In this document: positions 52,859 through 61,029 of the stretch, piece after piece
How positions within the stretch are numbered: position 1 is the stretch's first letter
How the letters are laid out: every line of letters starts with the position of its first letter
Source of the DNA: CAIKZZ01 sp036742455
GTDB taxonomy: Bacteria > Pseudomonadota > Gammaproteobacteria > Steroidobacterales > Steroidobacteraceae
Direction of reading: 5' to 3'
Assembly: GCA_036742455.1 (NCBI GenBank)
Contig: DAINQU010000004.1
Location: 1 to 64,000, forward strand
Length of the DNA: 64,000 bases
Position numbers and translations under genes: made by a program
The notes under the pieces: generated by a model
Databases searched by the model: none
Told to the model about the DNA's origin: nothing
The model's input: the letters and a program-made list of their open reading frames with translations, nothing else

Positions 52859-54511
52859 ATGGCTGAATTAACTCCAGTTGAAGGTATCAAAGCGGCGAGC
52901 CGCGGGCTGCGTGGAACGATTGCCGAGAGCCTTGGCGATGCGCACACGGGTTCGCTGCGGGACGATGACCAACAATTGCTCCGGCTGCACGGTAGTTACC
53001 AACAAGACGACCGCGATGTCCGTGAGGAGCGTCGGCAGCAAAAGCTGGAGCCCTTGTGGCGTTACATGGTGCGAGTCCGCCTTCCCGGCGGTGTAGCAAC
53101 CCCCGCCCAATGGTTAGCCCTGGACCAGATCGCACGGCAAAACGCGAACGGCACGTTGCGATTGACCACGCGTCAGACCTTTCAGTTTCATGGCATTACC
53201 AAAGCGGGCCTCAAGCCCTCCATGCAAGCCATGAGCGCGGCGTTGATGGATACGATCGCTACCTGCGGTGACGTCAATCGCAATGTCATGGCCAGTTCGA
53301 ATCCCATTGAATCGGCCGTACACGCGGAAGTCGCCGAATGGTCGAAGCGCCTCTCGGAGCATTTGTTGCCCAAGACGCGTGCGTATTACGAGATCTGGCT
53401 GAACGGTGAAAAGCTCGAAGGCTCCCCTGAACAAGAACCGATCTACGGCAAGACTTTCCTGCCTCGGAAGTTTAAGGCAGCAATTGCATTACCACCCTCG
53501 AACGATGTCGATATCTACACGCAGGATCTGGGCTTCATCGCCATTGAGCAGGACGGTCGGTTGGTGGGGTTCAACCTGACGGTTGGCGGTGGACTCGGTA
53601 CGACCCATGGGGATGCAACGACTCACCCGCGCCTCGCCAACGTGGTCGGTTTTCTACCGCCCGAGAAATTGCTCGACGTCGCGGAAGCCGTCGTTACGAC
53701 GCAGCGCGATTACGGCGATCGCACCAATCGCAAGCATGCTCGACTGAAATACACGATTGAGGACCGTGGTATTGAGTGGTTCGTCGGAGAGGTCGAGAAG
53801 CGGGCCAACCTACGCTTTGAGCCGACGCGTACGTTTGAGTTTGAGACGCACGGCGACTTGTTTGGCTGGCGACTCGCGTTGGACGGAACATGGCACCGCA
53901 CGCTGCGTATCCCCGCGGGGCGCATCGGCGATACCGACGGTCGACCGTGGCTTTCCGGCCTGCGTGCGATCGCGACGGTTCACACCGGAGATTTCCGCTG
54001 CACGGCCAATCAGAATGTCACCATTGCAGGTGTCCAGAATGCGGACAAAGCGTCGATTGAGGCGCTGATTCAGCACTATCATTTGGATGCGGCGGAGGGC
54101 TCGTACGTCGCACGGCATACGCTCGCCTGTGTATCGATGCCGACCTGCCCCCTTGGCATGGCAGAAGCAGAGCGCTACCTGCCGAAATTGACGGCCGATT
54201 TCGATCGGCTGCTTGCTGAGCATGGACTCGGCGGCGAACCGTTGGGTCTACGCATAACGGGCTGCCCAAACGGCTGCGCGCGACCGTATGTGGCTGAAAT
54301 CGGGCTCGTCGGCAAGGCGCTCGGGCGCTACAACCTACACCTCGGTGGTAACGGAGTGGGCTCGCGCTTAAACGTGCTTTATCGCGAAAATATAGACGAG
54401 GCGACGATCCATAGCGTCGTAGGCGGCCTCTTCGCGGCCTGGGCGTCGGAGCGTACTCCCGGAGAGCGCTTCGGCGATTTCCTCTGGCGCACCCAGCGAT
54501 TGCCCGGCTAA
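52859..54511 (+). CDS. cysI: Sulfite reductase hemoprotein beta subunit
   Basis: A 550-aa siroheme protein. The four cysteines that hold the 4Fe-4S/siroheme centre are C424, C430 (CVSMPTCPLGMAEAE), C469 and C473 (TGCPNGCARPYVAEIG), with the E. coli CysI spacing. Duplicated sulfite reductase domains are visible, with NANGTLRLTTRQTFQFHGI in the first and RIGDTDGRPWLSGLRAI in the second. It completes assimilatory sulfite reduction with CysJ. The ATG follows the cysJ stop by three bases, and cysG follows after five. Confidence 0.95.
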   Translation: MAELTPVEGIKAASRGLRGTIAESLGDAHTGSLRDDDQQLLRLHGSYQQDDRDVREERRQQKLEPLWRYMVRVRLPGGVATPAQWLALDQIARQNANGTLRLTTRQTFQFHGITKAGLKPSMQAMSAALMDTIATCGDVNRNVMASSNPIESAVHAEVAEWSKRLSEHLLPKTRAYYEIWLNGEKLEGSPEQEPIYGKTFLPRKFKAAIALPPSNDVDIYTQDLGFIAIEQDGRLVGFNLTVGGGLGTTHGDATTHPRLANVVGFLPPEKLLDVAEAVVTTQRDYGDRTNRKHARLKYTIEDRGIEWFVGEVEKRANLRFEPTRTFEFETHGDLFGWRLALDGTWHRTLRIPAGRIGDTDGRPWLSGLRAIATVHTGDFRCTANQNVTIAGVQNADKASIEALIQHYHLDAAEGSYVARHTLACVSMPTCPLGMAEAERYLPKLTADFDRLLAEHGLGGEPLGLRITGCPNGCARPYVAEIGLVGKALGRYNLHLGGNGVGSRLNVLYRENIDEATIHSVVGGLFAAWASERTPGERFGDFLWRTQRLPG

Positions 54512-54516
54512 TCGAT

Positions 54517-55944
54517 ATGCGCTGGTTTCCACTGTTCCTCGATCTTCGGGACCGCAAAGTGCTCGTCATCGGTGGCGGTACGATTGCCGAGCGCAAGATC
54601 GATTTATTCCAAAGTGCGGGTCCGCGGATCTCCATCGTGTCGCCTACACTGACGGCGTCCTTGCGCGATCGGGTGGCTGACGGCCAGTTCGCGTGGGCGG
54701 AGCGGGAGTTCCAGGACTCGGATATTGACGGTGCGGCCGTGGTGGTCGCGGCAACGGACAATGACCTTGCCAATCGCCGCGTGGCACAACTGGCGACCGC
54801 GCTCGGTATACCGGTGAACGTGGTCGATAATCTGGAGCTGTCGACCGGCATTTTGCCAGCGATCGTGGATCGATCGCCGCTTGTCATTGCCGTATCGACG
54901 GAGGGTTCGGCGCCGGCGTTCGCGCGCTATGTTCGCGCGAGGATCGAAACGGCCATTGACGAATCCTTCGGCGACCTTGCCCTGTTTCTACGCCGCGTTC
55001 GGGACCGCATCAAAGCGAGGTTTGCGGACCTGGGTGAACGACGACGGTTTTATGCCGCTCTGCTCGAGGGTGCTGTTCCGCTGGCATTACGCCGACGACG
55101 ACCCGCGGAGGCCGAAGCGGCGTTTGAAGCGGCTCTGGCTCAAGGCGTTGGAACCGCCGGTCACGTCGATTTGGTCGGAGCCGGTCCGGGGGATCCGGGC
55201 TTATTGACGTTGAATGCCTTGCGCGCCTTGCAGGCCGCAGACGTCGTGCTTTACGACCGCTTGGTGAGCGATGAGGTGCTCTTACTGGCGCGGCGGGAGG
55301 CGGAGTTGATATCGGTCGGAAAGGCCGCCGGATACCACTCCGTGCCGCAAGATCAAATCAATCAATTGTTGCTTGACCATGCGCGAGCGGGCCGTCGAGT
55401 CGTGCGATTGAAGGGGGGCGATCCCTTTGTCTTTGGTCGCGGTGGCGAAGAACTCGAAGTCTTAGCCAAACACGGGATTTCCTTTGCCGTGGTCCCGGGC
55501 GTGACGGCGGCGGTGGCCTGTGGCGCGTATGCCGGTATTCCGTTGACTCACCGTGATCATGCGCGTGGCGTTCGCTTTGTTACGGCGCACTGTCGTTCGG
55601 CGATGGACGACGTCGATTGGTCGAGCTTGGCGCGAGAGCGCGACACGTTGGCCGTCTATATGGGTGTCGCTAGCGTTGATCGGATTGAGCGGGAACTCCT
55701 CACGCACGGAAAGGATCCGTCCACGCCGATCGCGTTTATTGAAAATGGGACCCGACCGAATCAACGCGTGATCATCGGTACGCTGGGAACCGCCGCCGAG
55801 CGTGCTCGGGAAGCGGCCGTAGGATCCCCTGCCCTGCTGGTCATTGGTTCTGTTGCCGCGCTCGCCACTGACCTTGCGTGGTTTGGTCAGTCCCCCGACG
55901 CCCCGGCGTTGCAACGCGCAGAACCGGTGCGTCGGCGTGCTTAA
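54517..55944 (+). CDS. cysG: Siroheme synthase (fused dehydrogenase/chelatase and methyltransferase)
   Basis: A 475-aa fusion. The N-terminal precorrin-2 dehydrogenase/ferrochelatase part has the NAD loop LVIGGGTIAERKIDLF. The C-terminal uroporphyrinogen-III methyltransferase part begins VDLVGAGPGDPGLLTLNAL at about residue 220. It contains LYDRLVSDEVL, RLKGGDPFVFGRGGEE, and MGVASVDRI. It makes siroheme, the cofactor of CysI, from uroporphyrinogen III, which explains its place after cysJI. The first conserved segment MRWFPLFLDLRDRKVL agrees with the ATG at 54517. Confidence 0.95.
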   Translation: MRWFPLFLDLRDRKVLVIGGGTIAERKIDLFQSAGPRISIVSPTLTASLRDRVADGQFAWAEREFQDSDIDGAAVVVAATDNDLANRRVAQLATALGIPVNVVDNLELSTGILPAIVDRSPLVIAVSTEGSAPAFARYVRARIETAIDESFGDLALFLRRVRDRIKARFADLGERRRFYAALLEGAVPLALRRRRPAEAEAAFEAALAQGVGTAGHVDLVGAGPGDPGLLTLNALRALQAADVVLYDRLVSDEVLLLARREAELISVGKAAGYHSVPQDQINQLLLDHARAGRRVVRLKGGDPFVFGRGGEELEVLAKHGISFAVVPGVTAAVACGAYAGIPLTHRDHARGVRFVTAHCRSAMDDVDWSSLARERDTLAVYMGVASVDRIERELLTHGKDPSTPIAFIENGTRPNQRVIIGTLGTAAERAREAAVGSPALLVIGSVAALATDLAWFGQSPDAPALQRAEPVRRRA

Positions 55945-55947
55945 CGC

Positions 55948-58023
55948 TTAGCGCGACCTGAATACCCCGTGGGAGTTCGCCGCGTCAATCAACGCGGGTG
56001 CGGGGGTGAAGTCAACTCCGTGTATTGATTCGTAATGACGCAAGCGATCGACGATCTGTAGGAGCCCGGTTGTCTCCGCCCAGTGCATCGGGCCACCGGT
56101 CCATTTTGGCCATCCGTACCCGGTTGTCCAAACCATATCAATGTCGGATGATCTCTCCGCAATACCTTCGGCGAGTATGCGAGCACCCTCATTGATCATT
56201 GGGTAGAGGCAGCGTTCCAGGATTTCCTGGTCTTCGATCGGCCGTCGGACATAGCCGTGCTTTGCTGAAAAATTGAGCACTATGTCGGTGACGAGGGACG
56301 ACGGTGTCGCTCGGCGATTGTCGTCGTAATCATAATATCCGCAGCGAGTTTTCTGGCCCAGGCGGCCGCGCTCGCAGAGTATTTCCCGCACGGTCGCCGA
56401 GCGCGACGCGGTCCGATTCCAGCCGATATCCATCCCGGCCAAATCCCGCATCCGGAAGGGTCCCATTGGCAGTCCGAAGGACTCCAGTACGCGATCGACC
56501 TGCCAGGGTAGCGCGCCTTCCAAAATCAACTTGTCGGCTTCCCGTTGGCGCTGGGCGAGCATTCGATTGCCGACAAACCCATGCGCATTGCCCACCAAGA
56601 TTCCAAGTTTTTTAATACGTTTAGCGACTGCGATGCCGGTTGCTAACGTGACGGGTGACGCGCTCTCCGTCCGTACAATCTCTAACAGTCGATTGACCTG
56701 GGCAGGTGAAAAGAAATGCAGGCCGAGGACCTGTGATGGGCGCTGCGTGGCGCGCGCCATCGCTTCGATGTCCAGATAGGAGGTGTTACTCGCGAGCAAG
56801 CCTTCGGCTTTGACGATGCCGTCCAGTTGGCGGAACAGCCCGATCTTCGCGTCCATATCTTCATAGATCGCTTCAATGACAAGATCACAGGTCGCCAGGC
56901 TCGACAGATCGGTGGAGGATTGCAGCCGATTCAGTCGTTGATCGCGCAGCTCTGCGCTGAGTTTTCCTTTGGAAACGCGTCCATCGAGGTGGCTGCGAAT
57001 TCCATTGATGCCGCGTTCGAGCGCGTCAGCGCTCATTTCGACCACGCGGACAGGCAAATCGGCCGCGAGAAACGCCATCGCGATTCCCGTTCCCATCGTG
57101 CCCGCGCCGACAACGCCGACGCTCGTGACTGGCTGCGGTTGGACGTCCCCACCGATCCATTTAGACTTCGCAGTCATGCGTTCAGCGAAAAAGAGGTGAC
57201 GCAGCGCCTGCGACTGCGGATCGGCGAGCAGACGCACGAATTCCTCACGCTCCCGCGCCATACCGTCCGCAAAGGGAGAGGTTAGCGATGCTTTGACGGC
57301 GCGAAGTGCCGCCACTGGTGCGTGCAGGCGCCCGAAGGTGCGCTGCTGTTCGAGGCCGAAGCGATCGATGGTTGCCACGGCGGTCTCGACGGGCTCCGGT
57401 ACGGTCATGGCGCTGACGCGCCGAAGCGGCGCCTCGGCGGCCAGTAACGATTGCGCCCAAGCAACCGCCTCTGAACGCAACGTTTCGGCCGTCACAGTGC
57501 GGTCGACGATACCGAGGCGCGCTGCCTCCTCCGCGCCGACATGCCGCCCTGAGGTAATCATGTCGATGGCGGCCTGCACACCTACCAATCTCGGCAGCCG
57601 CTGGGTGCCCCCAGCGCCGGGTATGAGACCGAGGTGTACTTCCGGCAATCCGAATCGCGTATCGCCAGCCGCAATCCGGTAGTGGGCAGTCATGGCCAGT
57701 TCCAGCCCGCCGCCCAGTACCGTACCGTGCATTGCGGCAACCAGCAGTTTTGGACACTGATCCATCGTCTCCAACACGTCCCGCAACGTCGGCAATAGTG
57801 CGCCCTTGGCTAACTCACTGATATCCGCGCCTGCGTGAAAGGTTCGGCCGTCACAGGCGATGACGATGGCCCGCACGCTCGTATCGTTGATGGCAGCGTG
57901 CAGCGCTTCGACGAGACCGCCACGCACGGGGGCCGCCAGCGCGTTAACCGGAGGTGAATCCGTCACGATGACGGCGATGTCTGCGACAGGATGGATCGTG
58001 GTTACGGGCGTGTGACTGCTCAT
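55948..58023 (-). CDS. Bifunctional enoyl-CoA hydratase/3-hydroxyacyl-CoA dehydrogenase
   Basis: A 691-aa fusion of the FadB/FadJ or peroxisomal bifunctional type. The crotonase part (residues 1 to about 200) has GTVLGGGLELAMTAHYRIAA and FGLPEVHLGLIPGAGGTQRLPRL with the catalytic glutamates. The dehydrogenase part starts VGVVGAGTMGTGIAMAF. It includes VLGLHFFSPAQVNRLLEIV (catalytic His) and ends with the double C-terminal domain. It converts enoyl-CoA to 3-ketoacyl-CoA in beta-oxidation. No thiolase gene is adjacent. ATG 58023 has GGAG eight bases upstream. The frame from 58188 overlaps the MarR gene start and is rejected. It is divergent from the MarR/efflux pair. Confidence 0.9.
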   Translation of the reverse strand: MSSHTPVTTIHPVADIAVIVTDSPPVNALAAPVRGGLVEALHAAINDTSVRAIVIACDGRTFHAGADISELAKGALLPTLRDVLETMDQCPKLLVAAMHGTVLGGGLELAMTAHYRIAAGDTRFGLPEVHLGLIPGAGGTQRLPRLVGVQAAIDMITSGRHVGAEEAARLGIVDRTVTAETLRSEAVAWAQSLLAAEAPLRRVSAMTVPEPVETAVATIDRFGLEQQRTFGRLHAPVAALRAVKASLTSPFADGMAREREEFVRLLADPQSQALRHLFFAERMTAKSKWIGGDVQPQPVTSVGVVGAGTMGTGIAMAFLAADLPVRVVEMSADALERGINGIRSHLDGRVSKGKLSAELRDQRLNRLQSSTDLSSLATCDLVIEAIYEDMDAKIGLFRQLDGIVKAEGLLASNTSYLDIEAMARATQRPSQVLGLHFFSPAQVNRLLEIVRTESASPVTLATGIAVAKRIKKLGILVGNAHGFVGNRMLAQRQREADKLILEGALPWQVDRVLESFGLPMGPFRMRDLAGMDIGWNRTASRSATVREILCERGRLGQKTRCGYYDYDDNRRATPSSLVTDIVLNFSAKHGYVRRPIEDQEILERCLYPMINEGARILAEGIAERSSDIDMVWTTGYGWPKWTGGPMHWAETTGLLQIVDRLRHYESIHGVDFTPAPALIDAANSHGVFRSR

Positions 58024-58149
58024 TTTCGGGCTCCGGCAACTGCAACGCGTCGCGACACTATACCCGAGGGAATTTGACGGCCTACGGTCGCCCCTCGCAT
58101 TTGATAACCTAAGCACATTAATTGGCGCCTCTGGGACCGGGAGCGAGGT

Positions 58150-58578
58150 ATGACCCGTCAGCGTGGCGAAATGTCGTTGGGCCCTCAATTTTCGGATGTT
58201 CTTAGGCTGTTGCGCCGGGACTTTTATAACCGAACTCAGGGTCTGTCTTTGACGCCTGCCCTCGCGCGGCTGTTGCTCTATATCGCCCGGGAGCCGAATT
58301 CACGCCAGATTGACTGGGCGAGTCGACTCGAGATTACGGCGGTGACGCTGGGGCGAATGGTCGACCGTTTGGTAGAGCTTGGCTACGTCGAACGACACCT
58401 GGACGCCGCCGATGGCCGTGCGTTTCGTCTCTATGTGACGGCGAACGCACAGACGCTCGTAGGACAGTTGGAGGATATCGCCACCGCTACACGGGACCGT
58501 GCCTTGCAGGGTTTCAGTCGTGCGGAACGTGAGACCTTGATGGGATTGCTCAATCGTTTGCGCGTCAATTTGGAATGA
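58150..58578 (+). CDS. MarR-family transcriptional regulator
   Basis: A 142-aa winged-helix repressor. The core is LLLYIAREPNSRQIDWASRLEITAVTLGRMVDRLVELGYVERHLDAADGRAFRLYVT, covering the recognition helix and wing. It is 12 bases upstream of the DHA2-type efflux gene and probably controls it together with itself. Upstream AT-rich bases (about 58100-58125, with TTGATAACC) could carry the promoter and operator. Confidence 0.9.
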   Translation: MTRQRGEMSLGPQFSDVLRLLRRDFYNRTQGLSLTPALARLLLYIAREPNSRQIDWASRLEITAVTLGRMVDRLVELGYVERHLDAADGRAFRLYVTANAQTLVGQLEDIATATRDRALQGFSRAERETLMGLLNRLRVNLE

Positions 58579-58590
58579 GAGCCTAGTTTG

Positions 58591-60114
58591 ATGTTGAGGT
58601 CCGCCGGTAATCGTCTCTTGCTGGGGCTCGCTGCAACGTTGGCGACGGTCCTCTATGCGATCGATTCGACGATTGTGAATGTCGCCTTGCCCAATATTCA
58701 GGGCACTCTGCAGGCGTCACCCGACCAGGCGGGATGGGTGGTCACGTCCTACATTGTGGTCAGCGCAATAATGACGCCGCTGGCCGGATGGCTCGGAGTG
58801 CGATTTGGCATTCGGCGGGTACTCGGTCTCTCCATTCTGGGATTTACGGCCGGCTCTATGTTGTGCGGCGTGGCGATGACGCTGACACAGATGGTGCTGT
58901 TTCGGATGATTCAAGGCGCATTTGGTGCGGCGCTCGTGCCCCTCTCCCAAGTGGCCCTGCTCCGCGAATTCCCACGGGAGAGTCATGCTCGCGTCATGGC
59001 GCTCTGGGGTATGGGTGTCATGGTTGGGCCCGTGATTGGCCCGACGCTCGGTGGGTGGTTGACCGACCAGGTGTCTTGGCGTTGGGCGTTCTACATCAAT
59101 TTGCCGCTCGGCATTATCGGCTGGCTAGCCCTCGTCGCCTCAATGCCGAAGGGCGGCGAAGACTCGAAACGCCCGTTCGACTTGCTCGGATTCCTCCTGC
59201 TGTCCGTGGCCGTCGGATGCCTGCAGATGATGCTGGACCGGGGCGAGACGCAGGATTGGTTTGCCTCAACCGAAATCGTCGTGGAAGCCTTCGCCGGTGC
59301 AATTGCGTTCTATATGTTCATCGTTCATTCGATCACGGGTCGACAACCCTTCGTCGACATTCATCTTTTCAAAGATCGAAATTTCACCGTTTCCATGCTC
59401 ATGATGTTCGTCATCGGGGTCGCGGTCATTTCTCCGTCGGTCTTGGTGCCGGGGTTCTTGGAACAAGTCAAAGGCTACACGCCCACTCAGGCGGGATGGC
59501 TCATGGCCGCGCGTGGGGTTTCCTCCGTGGTGGCAATGATGCTGGGGGCTCGGCTGTCCAACAAGATCGGTCCACGGCCGACGATGAGCATTGGCATCGT
59601 TCTCGCGACGCTCTCGTTATTGATGATGGGTCAATTCAGTGTCGATACCCAGACGGATCGATTCTTGTGGGCGAGCCTGTTGCAGGGACTCGGCACGCCG
59701 CTCACGTTCATGCCCCTGTCGTTGATTGCCTACGCCACCTTGGCCGACAAGGCCCGAACTGAAGCCGGCGTGCTACTTACGCTCATCCGGAACATTGGGG
59801 CGTCTGTGGGTATTTCCGTCGTGATCGCGTTGCTGGCCCGTTCAGCACAGTACAACGCGGCGCATCTCGTCGAACATTTCACAGCGTATGATGTTCAACG
59901 GTGGTTGGCTTTGGGCAGCGTCCCTGGCCCCAATCCCGGCACGATTGGGCTGCTTGGCGAGATCCGGCGACAAGCCACGGGTATCGCGTACGCTAACGAC
60001 TTCGTGCGTTTAGCAGTGGCGACCGTGGTGACGCTACCCTTGGTCTGGTTGCTCCGAAATCCGCGGCATCACCCCCCGATCGCTGCGGCGGCAGCGCCGG
60101 CAGCGGATCACTAA
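58591..60114 (+). CDS. MFS multidrug efflux transporter, DHA2/EmrB type
   Basis: A 507-aa inner-membrane protein with about 14 helices. MFS signatures are ATVLYAIDSTIVNVALPNIQGTL (TM1), the WVVTSYIVVSAIMTPLAGWLGVRFG loop with motif A, and MGVMVGPVIGPTLGGWL (motif C, found in drug antiporters). DHA2 members exchange drugs for protons, usually with an EmrA-like adaptor; no adaptor gene is visible here. ATG 58591 is used; the TTG at 58588 is possible. It follows the MarR gene and converges on EamA, its stop overlapping the EamA stop codon. Confidence 0.88.
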   Translation: MLRSAGNRLLLGLAATLATVLYAIDSTIVNVALPNIQGTLQASPDQAGWVVTSYIVVSAIMTPLAGWLGVRFGIRRVLGLSILGFTAGSMLCGVAMTLTQMVLFRMIQGAFGAALVPLSQVALLREFPRESHARVMALWGMGVMVGPVIGPTLGGWLTDQVSWRWAFYINLPLGIIGWLALVASMPKGGEDSKRPFDLLGFLLLSVAVGCLQMMLDRGETQDWFASTEIVVEAFAGAIAFYMFIVHSITGRQPFVDIHLFKDRNFTVSMLMMFVIGVAVISPSVLVPGFLEQVKGYTPTQAGWLMAARGVSSVVAMMLGARLSNKIGPRPTMSIGIVLATLSLLMMGQFSVDTQTDRFLWASLLQGLGTPLTFMPLSLIAYATLADKARTEAGVLLTLIRNIGASVGISVVIALLARSAQYNAAHLVEHFTAYDVQRWLALGSVPGPNPGTIGLLGEIRRQATGIAYANDFVRLAVATVVTLPLVWLLRNPRHHPPIAAAAAPAADH

Positions 60115-60989
60115 CGAGCGGGCCGTCGCGCCGCGAGGGTGTTCAGGCTCAAGCCGGCGATCACGAAGACGCCCGCGATGAGTTTCCACGCCGGTAGAGT
60201 CTCACCGACTAAGACGGCGGCCGAGGTCATGCCGAAGACTGGAACGAGTAACGCTGTGGGTGCAACGGTGGCCGCTGGGTAGCGCGTCAACAGCCAGTTC
60301 CAGATTCCAAAGCCGATCAGCGTATTACCCACCGCTTGCCAGGCGACAGCCAGCCAAGCGGACCACGAGGCATTCGTCAATGACGCTTCGGTGCTCACTA
60401 CCGTGCTTGTCAGAAAGTGCAGGAGCAACAGGGGCGGAATGGCAAATAGACTCGACCATACTAGGAATCCTAATGCGTCAATTCGGCCGGCTTTCTTGAC
60501 CACGAGATTGGCGCACGACCACGAAAGGGCAGCTCCCATGAGCAGCAAAAACCCACGAAGTGTGATCGTGACGTCGGGCCGCGATACGGTGTGCCAGCCG
60601 ATCAGCGCTATGCCGAACAAGGCGATACAGACCGCCAGAATCTGCAGTCTGCGAATGCGCTCGCCATAGAAAACGGCGGAAATAAGAATCGTAAAAAACG
60701 CCTGGGACTGCATCAGGAGTGAGGCAATGCCTGGCGATATGTCGTGCCGCATTGCGAGGAATAACAGCCCGAATTGTCCCGCTCCGAGGAATACGCCGAA
60801 CTGGACGAGCAGTTTCCAGGGGATTGCCGGACGTCGGACAAAAGGTAACCACGGAATCGACGATGCGGCGAAGCGTAATGCGGCGAAGAGGAACGGCGGG
60901 AAGGACTCCAGGCCAAATTTGATGACGACAAAGTTGGTGCCCCAGATCGCCGTAATGAGGATCGCCAGCAGAATATGTTGCGGTTGCAT
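60111..60989 (-). CDS. eamA: EamA-type drug/metabolite exporter
   Basis: A 292-aa protein with ten hydrophobic helices of the DMT superfamily. The segments ILLAILITAIWGTNFVVIKF and ASLLMQSQAFFTILISAVFYGERIRRLQI, plus PTALLVPVFGMTSAAVLVGETL, follow E. coli EamA, an exporter of O-acetylserine and cysteine, closely enough to name it. Nearby cysteine-pathway genes (cysJIG) make a sulfur-metabolite role plausible. ATG 60989 is preferred to TTG 60992. Confidence 0.8.
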   Translation of the reverse strand: MQPQHILLAILITAIWGTNFVVIKFGLESFPPFLFAALRFAASSIPWLPFVRRPAIPWKLLVQFGVFLGAGQFGLLFLAMRHDISPGIASLLMQSQAFFTILISAVFYGERIRRLQILAVCIALFGIALIGWHTVSRPDVTITLRGFLLLMGAALSWSCANLVVKKAGRIDALGFLVWSSLFAIPPLLLLHFLTSTVVSTEASLTNASWSAWLAVAWQAVGNTLIGFGIWNWLLTRYPAATVAPTALLVPVFGMTSAAVLVGETLPAWKLIAGVFVIAGLSLNTLAARRPAR

Positions 60990-61029
60990 CAATGGATCCG
61001 TCGCATGCCGTCAATCCCGGAGTATGGGT

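Noticed and set aside
54018..54887. 289-aa open frame on the - strand across cysI and cysG
   Set aside because: Crosses two well-supported genes on the opposite strand and resembles no family.
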